A program made the position numbers and the translations under genes. A DNA stretch of 64,000 bases from Bin5 sp022821545 (lineage in GTDB: Bacteria > Chloroflexota > Anaerolineae > Caldilineales > Caldilineaceae): contig CAXXLO010000002.1 in assembly GCA_963664085.2 (NCBI GenBank), forward strand, positions 2,852,001 to 2,916,000, given 5' to 3'. The notes beneath the pieces were generated by a model. That model saw only the letters and a list, made by a program, of their open reading frames with translations. It made no database searches and was not told where the DNA came from. The number at the start of each line of letters is the position of its first letter. Position 1 is the first letter of the stretch. Positions 44,727 through 52,148 of this stretch are shown here, in pieces.

Positions 44727-47700
44727 ATGATGGGGAAAAGTAATTCTGAGGTAGCGCCGAGTTGTCCTTCGTGTGACGGACCGATGGTTCTTCGCAAAAA
44801 CAGTAGAGATGGATCCTCCTTTTGGGGATGCCGAAGCTATCCGGCATGTAGGGGTACTCGAGATGCCACTTCGGAATCCGGAGAAACTCAGGCCGGGGTT
44901 GAGGAATCACCTCCTCAAGTCAGAGTACTTTGGAATGACGCCACACTGGATCGGTCAGGGTGGCAGTGCAGATACACGACGGCGGGTGGAAGACTGCGAA
45001 GCTCTCCCGCGCTTACAGAGATCACGAATGAATTCCGCCAGTGCTGGATTGCGCGTACGCGCGGGGGTTCAGTCGCTCCTGAGAACGTGCGCAGGGTGAC
45101 TGGAGCTATAAGGAAGTTAATCCAGAGGGGTAGCAACCCCCCAATCCATCCGGAGGCTGAGCGAGAGTTTTTGAGAACGCTAGAGTTAGATGCATTCCTT
45201 TCTCCGTCTACGTTACCGGGTGATCTCAGCGTACGGCTGGAACCGGATGTCTTTGAAGACTGGTCCGGAGACGGCCTAGACCTTCATGGCCAAGACTTTG
45301 TGCGCGACAAGGAAGTCCGGCTGGAGTCTGAATATGAAAGCCATTTTATCGACAATTGGGTTCCTCGGCATCTTGGCCCTGGCGCTTCCAGGTGGTTTGT
45401 CCCACAGGCCGAATTTGATGCTCTGACTGCTGGGCTTGGCGATTACAGCCCGTCAGGAAGACGAGTTGACTTTCTGGTCAATGCACCCTTCAGAACTCCG
45501 TTTGTCGTGGAGATTGACGGACCGCAGCACAGGGATTCCTTGAACCCAGATGGCGAAAGAGACCACCTGTTGGCTCAAGTCGGCCTTGAAGTGGTGAGGG
45601 TTCCTACAACTGAGATCGACCAGGGTTATGGGTCGAATCTGGAACGTATTCGGGCTTTGTGGGCTAAGCCGCAAAATAGTTCGGACAGTGAATTGCCGTC
45701 TACCCTAATGGTGCCACAGTCGATTCACCGCCTCGTGATTGCCCTCCTGGATGCCGTTGAGGCCGGCTTTCTGGGTGGCCGATCTTGGGTAGTGGAGATT
45801 GAAGGCGAGCCCAATGTGACCCCTTCCATGCTTTGGCCCTACGTGCGTCTTTTTGAGGCGATGGATCGCCTGTGGGGACCTTCCATTATGCCGGAAGAAA
45901 TCTTCCTCAAGACCAGGCGCGGCTGGACACGGTTCGATATCCCGTCCAGTCAGCAGCCGGTGCCTTGTGAGCCCCATGAGGCAGAGCCGAACGTCATCAT
46001 ACGTCTGCAACCCTTTCGGACAGGCTTCGACAAGCTTGAGCGACCCAAGAGAGATGTCTTGGAGATAGTTGTCAGAAGCGCGCGATTACCGGTAATAGTC
46101 AGGGATGATTTGTTCGAACCCGGCGTGCGAACCAACCTGAGCAGCGCGGATCCTCAAGACATGGAACCGGCGCTCACTGAAGTCCTTCAGGCGATATTCG
46201 CAAAAGAGAGTTTTCGAGAGGGGCAGCTTGAAGCCCTCGTAGAGATTATGGAGGGCCGAGATTGCACTGTCTTGTTGCCAACAGGCGGAGGCAAGAGTCT
46301 TATCTATCAGATGGCCGGAATCTGCAAGCCTGGCAGGACCATTGTCGTTGATCCGTTAATTGCACTGATTGAAGACCAACAGCGAGGTCTTGCCGAGCAC
46401 GGCATTGACAGGGTCGTAGGGTTTTCCAGCTTCGAAGTGTCTCAGGGCCGTCTCGAGTCATTGCTAAGGCAAGTAGTGTCGGGCGACGCTTTCTTCATCT
46501 TTGTGGCGCCCGAGCGTTTTCAGCAGCAAAGTTTTAGAGAGTCAATCAGGTCGCTCACGCAGGCAACTTCGATCAATCTTGCTGTGATTGACGAAGCCCA
46601 CTGTGTTTCGGAGTGGGGTCACCAGTTCCGCTCTTCATACCTGACGCTGGGGAGAGTACTCAGAGAGGTGTGCAAGGATCCTTACGGCGTACCTCCTGCC
46701 CTTTTGGCACTAACAGGCACGGCTTCACGGGCAGTTCTGAAGGATGTTCTGGCTCAGTTGGGCCTCTCGACCGATTCTGAGCGCTCCATCGTCAGACCAT
46801 CCAGTTTTGACCGGAAAGAGTTGAAGATGGGTACCCTCCAGTGTAACCCCGGCGACGCCCGGGCCGTTCTGACTGGCTCTCTAATTTCATTGCCGGCACG
46901 CTTTGGAGTCCCGGCGACTGAATTCTTCAGGCCCCGCAATGAGCGAACTTACTCCGGTCTGATCTTTTGTCCTCACGTCAATGGGCAGTATGGAATCATG
47001 GCACTTCAGCAGGCTACTGCAGGAGTGGTAGGGTTCCTGCCTGCGATGTATTCAGGCAGTTCACCAAAGGTAAAGGGGCAGCCCATTTGCAATTCAATAA
47101 GCTGGGAAATAAAGAAGCGGGAGTTCGCTGAGAACTTCAAGAGCAATCGTGTCCCGCTGATGGTCAGCACGAATGCCTTCGGGATGGGAATCGACAAGCC
47201 AAATATTCGATACGTTCTCCACTACGGAATGCCCGGGTCCCTTGAGGCCTACTACCAAGAGGTTGGCCGCGCCGGAAGAGATCAGGAAATGGCCATCTGT
47301 TTGCTCATTTGGAACGAGCGAGACCGCTTGCGGAGTGACAGGCTTACCATAATGGACGGCAGTCTTGAGGGCATCAGACGTGAACACGATTCGATACAGC
47401 TAGTCGATAGCGACTCGATCACGCAGCAACTGTACTTTCTATTGAATACATTTAAGGGCGTAGAAGTGGAGCTAGCAGAAGTAGAACGGGTGGTCGACGA
47501 CAAAGAATTCCTCCCAAACTTAGGTAGCCGAAAAGCTATCAAGTTGGCCAAGGGGACAGCTGAAGAGGCCAATAGACGTGAACGCGCCATATATAGATTA
47601 ATGCTCTTGGGTGTCGTCGAGGATTACCTGGTTGAATCGTCGGAATTTGTGGTTAACTTGGATAGAATCTCGTCCCCAGGGGTAGCTGAGGCACTGGTCG

Positions 47701-48470
47701 AATTTATCAATCGCACCGCCCCAGGCTCACAGCGACTCTCTGTCGATGAATTGGCAAGACAAGCCAACGAAATGGAGCTCCGAGAAACTGTCGCGAAGGC
47801 CGCTAGAGAGCTCATCGACTTCATCTATGATGTTATCGTCGAATCCAGGCGGCGCTCTTTACGTGAAATGTATGTGGCTGTTCGCGACACATCACCCGAA
47901 GGAGACGAGCTAAGAGATAGAGTGTTGGACTACCTGACCAGAGGTGATATGAGCCCTGTCTTGGAAGCGTTGCTCGAGGCCACTGAGTTCAGTTACGAGA
48001 GTTGGGAGGAGGAACTTTCAAAGCTGGAAGGGGTGGAAGACGCCAGAGAACTGCGCGGCAACTCTGCCCGGCTGCTTGCTTCCTCGCCCTTCAATCCTGG
48101 ATTGCTGTTCGCCAGAGCTTATGCAGAGATAATTCATCCAGAAGGTGATCTGCAGGACTTTCGATCAAATTTGGATGCTTCGATTAGCTCAGCCCGCGAG
48201 AGATTCGGAGTCTCTGAATCTGCGCTAAATGAGTTCGCCAAGCGCATTCTGCTCTCTCTCGAGTCCGACTCTTATGATGGAATAGCAGAAGTTGTGGATG
48301 CCGTGGAGCGGCTAGGCTTGGCAACGGAAACGACTCAACAAATCGAGGAGCGAGCATTAAACTCACAGGGCTCTGATATAGGAGTCCGGGTTCTCGTCCT
48401 GGCAAACAAGATGCGTCAGCTATCAAACGATCTCAGTTCGACTATAGGGAGTGCGGCTCATGGCAGATGA
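44727..48470 (+). CDS. zinc-finger / PD-(D/E)XK nuclease-like / RecQ-type helicase fusion protein
   Basis: 1247 residues. In order: a topoisomerase-type zinc finger (C13, C16, C35, C41; CPSCDGPMVLRK ... FWGCRSYPACRG); a DUF559/Vsr-like PD-(D/E)XK domain around 195-310 (E in SEYESHF, D248 in RRVDFLV, E262-x-D264 in VVEIDGPQH, then GLEVVRVP); a middle region of unknown fold (310-480); a RecQ-like helicase core (Q-motif FREGQ near 496, Walker A LLPTGGGKSLIYQ near 517-528, DEAH 622-625, LTGTAS near 662, motif VI QEVGRAGRD 844-852); and about 380 C-terminal residues without the RecQ zinc-binding Cys pattern or a recognisable HRDC. The gene has clearly lower GC than its neighbours and lies between IS3 relics, so it was probably transferred. 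Expected role: DNA unwinding with cleavage, possibly genome defence. Confidence 0.85.
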   Translation: MMGKSNSEVAPSCPSCDGPMVLRKNSRDGSSFWGCRSYPACRGTRDATSESGETQAGVEESPPQVRVLWNDATLDRSGWQCRYTTAGGRLRSSPALTEITNEFRQCWIARTRGGSVAPENVRRVTGAIRKLIQRGSNPPIHPEAEREFLRTLELDAFLSPSTLPGDLSVRLEPDVFEDWSGDGLDLHGQDFVRDKEVRLESEYESHFIDNWVPRHLGPGASRWFVPQAEFDALTAGLGDYSPSGRRVDFLVNAPFRTPFVVEIDGPQHRDSLNPDGERDHLLAQVGLEVVRVPTTEIDQGYGSNLERIRALWAKPQNSSDSELPSTLMVPQSIHRLVIALLDAVEAGFLGGRSWVVEIEGEPNVTPSMLWPYVRLFEAMDRLWGPSIMPEEIFLKTRRGWTRFDIPSSQQPVPCEPHEAEPNVIIRLQPFRTGFDKLERPKRDVLEIVVRSARLPVIVRDDLFEPGVRTNLSSADPQDMEPALTEVLQAIFAKESFREGQLEALVEIMEGRDCTVLLPTGGGKSLIYQMAGICKPGRTIVVDPLIALIEDQQRGLAEHGIDRVVGFSSFEVSQGRLESLLRQVVSGDAFFIFVAPERFQQQSFRESIRSLTQATSINLAVIDEAHCVSEWGHQFRSSYLTLGRVLREVCKDPYGVPPALLALTGTASRAVLKDVLAQLGLSTDSERSIVRPSSFDRKELKMGTLQCNPGDARAVLTGSLISLPARFGVPATEFFRPRNERTYSGLIFCPHVNGQYGIMALQQATAGVVGFLPAMYSGSSPKVKGQPICNSISWEIKKREFAENFKSNRVPLMVSTNAFGMGIDKPNIRYVLHYGMPGSLEAYYQEVGRAGRDQEMAICLLIWNERDRLRSDRLTIMDGSLEGIRREHDSIQLVDSDSITQQLYFLLNTFKGVEVELAEVERVVDDKEFLPNLGSRKAIKLAKGTAEEANRRERAIYRLMLLGVVEDYLVESSEFVVNLDRISSPGVAEALVEFINRTAPGSQRLSVDELARQANEMELRETVAKAARELIDFIYDVIVESRRRSLREMYVAVRDTSPEGDELRDRVLDYLTRGDMSPVLEALLEATEFSYESWEEELSKLEGVEDARELRGNSARLLASSPFNPGLLFARAYAEIIHPEGDLQDFRSNLDASISSARERFGVSESALNEFAKRILLSLESDSYDGIAEVVDAVERLGLATETTQQIEERALNSQGSDIGVRVLVLANKMRQLSNDLSSTIGSAAHGR

Positions 48471-48951
48471 GAGTAGAAATCCATTGGAACTTGAGGTTGT
48501 AGTTCAGAAATTCGCTGAGTCTGCGGAAGCTTTGGCAAACGTAAGGGACCAGTTGCAGGTATTGAACGAACTCCGCGAAACCGAAGAAAAGGCAAATGCC
48601 AGCCTCCAAGAGACGGCAGAGAAGGTTTCAGACTTCTCTGCCAAGGCGGCGGACATCCTCAAAGGCTTGGAGGAGGCACAGGCAAGAGTGACAGAGGTAC
48701 TCCAGAGCGGGGCGGAACTGATAGACAGTAACGAGTTGAAAGGGATGCCAGAAACTGTCAAAGCGAACTCGCAATCAATATCGGAGGTTGACAGTCGTGT
48801 TGTCGCTCTTGACGAGAAGGTATCCGAGTTGATCAGAGATGTTAGCGCTCTACAGGCATCGATTCGGCAGGACGTGGATGGTTTGAGGGAGAAGCTCATG
48901 AGTATTCACGAAGATGTGAAAGAGCCCATCATTGTGAAGCGTTTTTTCTGA
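48460..48951 (+). CDS. small coiled-coil protein coupled to the helicase-nuclease gene
   Basis: 163 residues from ATG 48460, 8 nt after GGGAG and overlapping the helicase stop by 11 bp, so the two are translationally coupled. Nearly the whole protein has coiled-coil heptad spacing (VVQKFAESAEALANVRDQLQ, VDSRVVALDEKVSELIRDVSALQASIRQDVDGLREKL). There is no membrane segment or enzymatic motif, and it ends in a basic hydrophobic tail KEPIIVKRFF. It resembles no named family I can recall. The overlap and co-location suggest it is an obligate partner, perhaps an oligomerisation scaffold or sensor, of the helicase-nuclease. Confidence 0.75.
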   Translation: MADESRNPLELEVVVQKFAESAEALANVRDQLQVLNELRETEEKANASLQETAEKVSDFSAKAADILKGLEEAQARVTEVLQSGAELIDSNELKGMPETVKANSQSISEVDSRVVALDEKVSELIRDVSALQASIRQDVDGLREKLMSIHEDVKEPIIVKRFF

Positions 48952-49188
48952 GAGGTTGTTTGAAAAGGGACGATCAGCGGTTAATAAGACCATAAACGGC
49001 TGCCAGAAAGAGTGAACCCTTCATCTACACGCCATTATTGGCGCCATTTGTGTCGTTTTGACCCGAACCTGACCCTTTCAGGCAGATTCCAAACACGATT
49101 TATTACACTTGGATGACTTGATTGCCCATTACAGGTCGCACATTGGGTAATGGCTGAGCAGTTACTTGGGCCGTAGAAAGGGGGAAAG
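48952..49188. other. non-coding stretch between the coiled-coil gene and IS3 relic copy 2
   Basis: No convincing gene. Small palindromes are present (TGGCGCCA at about 49039; CCTGA/TCAGG at about 49068-49082; CCATTAC/GTAATGG at about 49127-49153). The left terminal repeat expected for the following IS3 relic is not found, so part of that element has been lost or replaced here. Confidence 0.4.
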
Positions 49189-49462
49189 ATGGCGAGGAGG
49201 GACATACGCTGGAGCAGGTGATCAACAAGCTGAGAGAGGCCGAGGTGGCGATAGCCGGGGGCAGCACAGTGGCTGAGGCCGCCCGCCGGATAGGGGTGAC
49301 CGAGCAGACCTTCTACCGCTGGCGCAGTGAGTACGGGGGTCTCAGGATCGACCAAGCCAGGCGGCTGAAGCGTCTGGAGTCGGAGAACAGCCGCCTGAAG
49401 AGAGCGGTGGCGGAGCTGACGCTGGACAACCAGATACTGAGGGAGGCGTCTGAGGGAAAGTT
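49189..49462 (+). pseudogene. IS3 orfA (helix-turn-helix transposase subunit), frameshifted
   Basis: ATG 49189 follows AAGGGGGAAAG, but the frame (MARRDIRWSR) hits TGA after 10 codons. The family sequence resumes in another frame as LEQVINKLREAEVAIAGGSTVAEAARRIGVTEQTFYRWRSEYGGL and continues through the leucine-zipper-like RRLKRLESENSRLKRAVAEL. A small indel near 49203 has therefore broken the start of the gene. Internal initiation at GTG 49218 could still give a helix-turn-helix fragment. Confidence 0.8.
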
Positions 49463-49801
49463 ATGGGTCCTTCACGTCGTCGCGAGTGTGTCGACCACGT
49501 GAAGGCGCGCTTTGGCGTTTCGGAGCGACGCGCCTGCCGGGTGCTGGGTCATCCTCGCTCCACACAGTGATATGAGCCGAGACCTGTGGACGATGAGAAG
49601 GCACTGACCGAGGAGACCGTGGCGCTGGCCAGTCAGTTCGGCCGGTACGGCTACCGTAGGATCACCGCCCTTCTGAGGCAACGTGGCTGGCATGTGAACC
49701 ACAACCGGGTCAGACCGCACAACTCACTGGGCTACCGGCCGCCGGTGCCTGAGGCCCTCTTGCCTGCCGACTCTGTCCCCGTGCTTGTCGGACTAACATA
49801 A
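49463..49801 (+). pseudogene. IS3 orfB transposase remnant (copy 2)
   Basis: It has exactly the same length (339 bp) and deletion junction (VNHNRV joined to RPHNSLGYRPP) as copy 1, but a different nonsense change: TGA at 49568-49570 where copy 1 has an Arg codon. At the copy-1 stop position the Tyr codon is intact here. No DDE catalytic residue remains. Confidence 0.85.
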
Positions 49802-49884
49802 CCGGTGGCACAAACATCGGGGGCAGGTCACCCCAAGACTCCCACGGCAAGACAGATTTTCTTACGTAGCGAACAATAGACCTG

Positions 49885-50148
49885 ATGGCTACGCCTACAA
49901 GAATTGGTCTCGTTGACATTTGTAATTACAGTGCAGAAATGCGGCAACTGCGTGATGTTTACCGCCTTCTTCGCCGCAAATACATGGCAGAAACTGTTCA
50001 AATGTTCGCAGTTTTAGGCAAAAAAGTGAACAAGGGCAGGCTTTTCAACGCCATTTTTGCTTCTGGCTGTACTGTAAATACTCGGCTCCATGAAATGTCA
50101 ACAACTCCTAGCACTGAAGCGATGTTTGCAAAGAATGAAACGGTTTGA
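49885..50148 (+). CDS. uncertain small open frame
   Basis: 87 codons encoding a basic, mostly helical peptide (LRDVYRLLRRKYMAETVQMFAVLGKK). There is no ribosome site before ATG 49885 and I recognise no family. The opposite strand holds an overlapping frame (49998-50183) with a membrane-like start (FVQTVSFFANIASVLGVVDISW), which is equally uncertain. At most one is real, and the region may be gene debris between IS elements. Confidence 0.2.
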   Translation: MATPTRIGLVDICNYSAEMRQLRDVYRLLRRKYMAETVQMFAVLGKKVNKGRLFNAIFASGCTVNTRLHEMSTTPSTEAMFAKNETV

Positions 50149-50188
50149 ACAAATTCAGAAGCCAAGAATTCTGACCAAGACATTTCGA

Positions 50189-50401
50189 CTAAATCCCAAA
50201 CCTTTGCAACAATTCAGGTAGAATCAGTACCGCACCCACAATCCACAACCCTATCTTGATTCCCTTCATCTCTCCTCTTAGTTCGGCAATATCTGACTTT
50301 GTTGCCAATTGAGAATATGCTCCTTCTAGCCTGTTAGTCTTGGCTGCAACATTATCGACCCGGTCCTCCAGCCGCGTGAATTGTTCCGTAGTTACTGCCA
50401 C
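50189..50401 (-). CDS. small coiled-coil protein with C-terminal membrane anchor
   Basis: 70 residues from GTG 50401, 7-8 nt after GAGGAGGG. The N-terminal 45 residues are a heptad coiled coil (FTRLEDRVDNVAAKTNRLEGAYSQLATKSDIAELRGEM), followed by a single membrane segment (IKIGLWIVGAVLILPELL). This layout matches small phage-holin-accessory/haemolysin XhlA-like and DUF1640-like proteins that are common in Chloroflexota genomes near mobile DNA. It has its own promoter with a palindrome over the -35 box. Its function is unknown; possible roles are an antitoxin-like, holin-like or regulatory membrane peptide. Confidence 0.7.
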   Translation of the reverse strand: MAVTTEQFTRLEDRVDNVAAKTNRLEGAYSQLATKSDIAELRGEMKGIKIGLWIVGAVLILPELLQRFGI

Positions 50402-50438
50402 TTCAACCCTCCTCTGTCGTCACTCTATCGTCCCTCCC

Positions 50439-50471
50439 AATATACCCCAATATCTACATATTGACAATATG
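50439..50471 (-). promoter_or_regulatory. promoter with palindromic candidate operator upstream of the small membrane-protein gene
   Basis: On the minus strand TTGTCA (50462-50467) and TATATT (50439-50444) have a 17-bp spacer, 38 bp before the GTG start. A perfect 15-bp palindrome, CATATTG-A-CAATATG (50457-50471), covers the -35 box and would suit a dimeric repressor. Confidence 0.5.
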
Positions 50472-50713
50472 AGCTTTGAAGTGGGCCTCAAAGACTGGAC
50501 CACAAGCTAAGGTGTATAATGGAGCGAACTGCCCAGCCTGTGCAGAGGCAGAACGACGGTCAAGAAACGGCGACAACACACGATGCCCAACAAGCTCCAG
50601 GTTGTGCTGGAGGCGCTTGAAGGCAGCAATACGTTTGCTATCCCGCTACGCCGGATCAGGGACAACGGCTCTGCCATCACTCGATCAGCATTATAAAATA
50701 AATATAATTATAT
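50472..50713. other. non-coding stretch left of the second IS element
   Basis: No gene with a ribosome site or recognisable product is visible here. The right end becomes AT-rich and contains the AATTATAT (50706-50713) target copy of the following insertion sequence. Confidence 0.4.
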
Positions 50714-51823
50714 GAGGGGTGTGCATAATGCAGATTTGACATAATCGGCCAGGAAGGGTTTTCCTATCGTTGCCAAACGAGAAAGGAGAATCCAATGGCA
50801 AAGATGCCGCTGCTGACCGACTATGTCACCATAATTATCGACCTGTTTGAGCAGTTCAGACAAGAACGCATTGCCCAAGGTGAAGTGAAACGGGGACGGC
50901 CCTTCACCTATGACAGAAAGAGCTTTATCATTTTCTTCATGTTGATGCAGTTTCGGCAGATCGTTTGCTTCCAGAGTCAGTGGCGCTGGCTGCACAAACA
51001 TCCTGAGGTCGTCGAGATGTTGGGCTGGGAACAGATCCCCGTCCGCACGACGATTGGGCGTCGCTACAAGCGAATGTACGGACTGCTGCAGGCGTTCGTG
51101 CTGTTCATCGGTCAGCAGGCGTCAGGGCTGGCTGAACAACTGGAGCAGAGCCATCTGGTTGAAGACAAGAGTCTGTTCAAAGCCCGCGGCCCGGTCTGGC
51201 ATGAGAAGATGCGCAGAGAAGGTCGGATTCCGCCCCGATTGCGCAACCTGGATACCGATGCCACCTGGAGCAAGAGCGCCTATCATGGTTGGGTCTACGG
51301 CTACGGCCTGCATGTGACCTGCAATGAAGATGCCTTTCCGGTCATGGTGCAGGTGGAGACGGCTGCTGTTTCCGAACGTCAGGTTCTCGACCAGAAAGAG
51401 GATATGATTCTCAACCAACTCTGCCCTCAGACCCTGGCGGCCGATGATGCCTACACCAAAGCGATGCGCATTCGCCACTGGCAGCGATGCGGCGTTCACC
51501 TGCTCACCCCAGCGCATAAATGGATGCATGGTCGCTTTGCTCAAGCCTATCACCGCTTCATCCAGTCGCCTGAGATGGTGCAGCATATGCGTAAACGCCG
51601 CACTTCGGTCGAACCCCTCTTCGCTCTGATTGCCAAAATCATCGGCGCCTATGCCCAGCAAAAACAGTTGCCTGTAAAGTCTCTTGACAATGTCTGTTCT
51701 TGTTTAGCCCTCGCGACCCTTTCCATTCAGATTGCCATGATTGTCAATGCCAAATGGGGCTTGCCACACCGTAATATCTCTGACATCGCTACCGCTTTCC
51801 AGTGACATTTATGCACACCCCTA
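50714..51823 (+). mobile_element. complete IS4/IS5-superfamily insertion sequence
   Basis: 1110 bp flanked by an 8-bp AT-rich target duplication, AATTATAT (50706-50713 and 51824-51831). The ends are inverted repeats that share AGGGGTGTGCATAA (14 of the outer 15 bp). It carries a single intact transposase gene and looks recently inserted. Confidence 0.88.
50795..51805 (+). CDS. IS4/IS5-type DDE transposase
   Basis: 336 residues from ATG 50795 behind AAAGGAG. A DNA-binding N-terminal part (RGRPFTYDRKSFIIFFMLMQFRQI) precedes the RNase-H-like core: first acid in LVEDKSLFKARG, WSKSAYHGWVYGYGLHVTCNE, second Asp in LAADDAYTKA and the last Glu in RRTSVEPLFALIAKIIGAY. This order is that of DDE_Tnp_1 (IS4/IS5) transposases; the exact IS subfamily cannot be fixed by eye. 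The frame is uninterrupted and spans nearly the full element, so it may be active. Confidence 0.9.
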   Translation: MAKMPLLTDYVTIIIDLFEQFRQERIAQGEVKRGRPFTYDRKSFIIFFMLMQFRQIVCFQSQWRWLHKHPEVVEMLGWEQIPVRTTIGRRYKRMYGLLQAFVLFIGQQASGLAEQLEQSHLVEDKSLFKARGPVWHEKMRREGRIPPRLRNLDTDATWSKSAYHGWVYGYGLHVTCNEDAFPVMVQVETAAVSERQVLDQKEDMILNQLCPQTLAADDAYTKAMRIRHWQRCGVHLLTPAHKWMHGRFAQAYHRFIQSPEMVQHMRKRRTSVEPLFALIAKIIGAYAQQKQLPVKSLDNVCSCLALATLSIQIAMIVNAKWGLPHRNISDIATAFQ

Positions 51824-51850
51824 AATTATATAGCAAATCAATTTTTTTTC

Positions 51851-51911
51851 ACGTAAACTCTCGTAATCTCTCGTGGAACTCTCGTACATCTCTCGTACGA
51901 GAGTTTTACGT
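51851..51911. repeat. helically phased CTCTCGT repeat array within an inverted repeat
   Basis: Four direct copies of CTCTCGT start at 51858, 51868, 51879 and 51890 (spacings 10, 11, 11), and one inverted copy ACGAGAG lies at 51897-51903. The outer arms ACGTAAACTCTCGTA (51851-51865) and TACGAGAGTTTTACGT (51896-51911) are inverted repeats with one extra base. This is the layout of a cooperative protein-binding site. A further GCTCTCGT lies near 52021. The rest of 51824-52148 holds no gene. Confidence 0.6.
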
Positions 51912-52148
51912 GCGTAAGGAAGCGTTCCCCCAATTTTTCGTGAGATTGCCCCGACATCTTGCCTCTTCAAACCCGTCTCCGAAGCCCAGGGATTCACTGA
52001 ATACCGTCACGAGAATGAACCGCTCTCGTGGGTTGCCGGAGTAGACTTGCGCCTGTTACACTACAGCGCTTACCATCATTCCGGTGTCCGGCAGGGCTAA
52101 GGAATGGTTAAGGTCGGCGCCAGTTGATGATCATCGAAAGTAGCCGAC

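Larger units (their letters stand above)
49189..49830 (+). mobile_element. IS3-family derived relic, internally deleted (copy 2)
   Basis: This copy retains orfA (49189 to about 49460) and the same shortened orfB as copy 1, ending in the same right terminal repeat GGGGGCAGGTCA (49819-49830). The left end is undefined. It lies in the same orientation as copy 1, so the two form direct repeats of roughly 380 bp flanking the helicase-nuclease gene pair. Homologous recombination between them would delete the pair. Confidence 0.85.

Noticed and set aside
49885..50183. Overlapping small frames on both strands
   Set aside because: Neither has a convincing ribosome site or known family, and they are mutually exclusive. 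The plus-strand one is listed only at low confidence.
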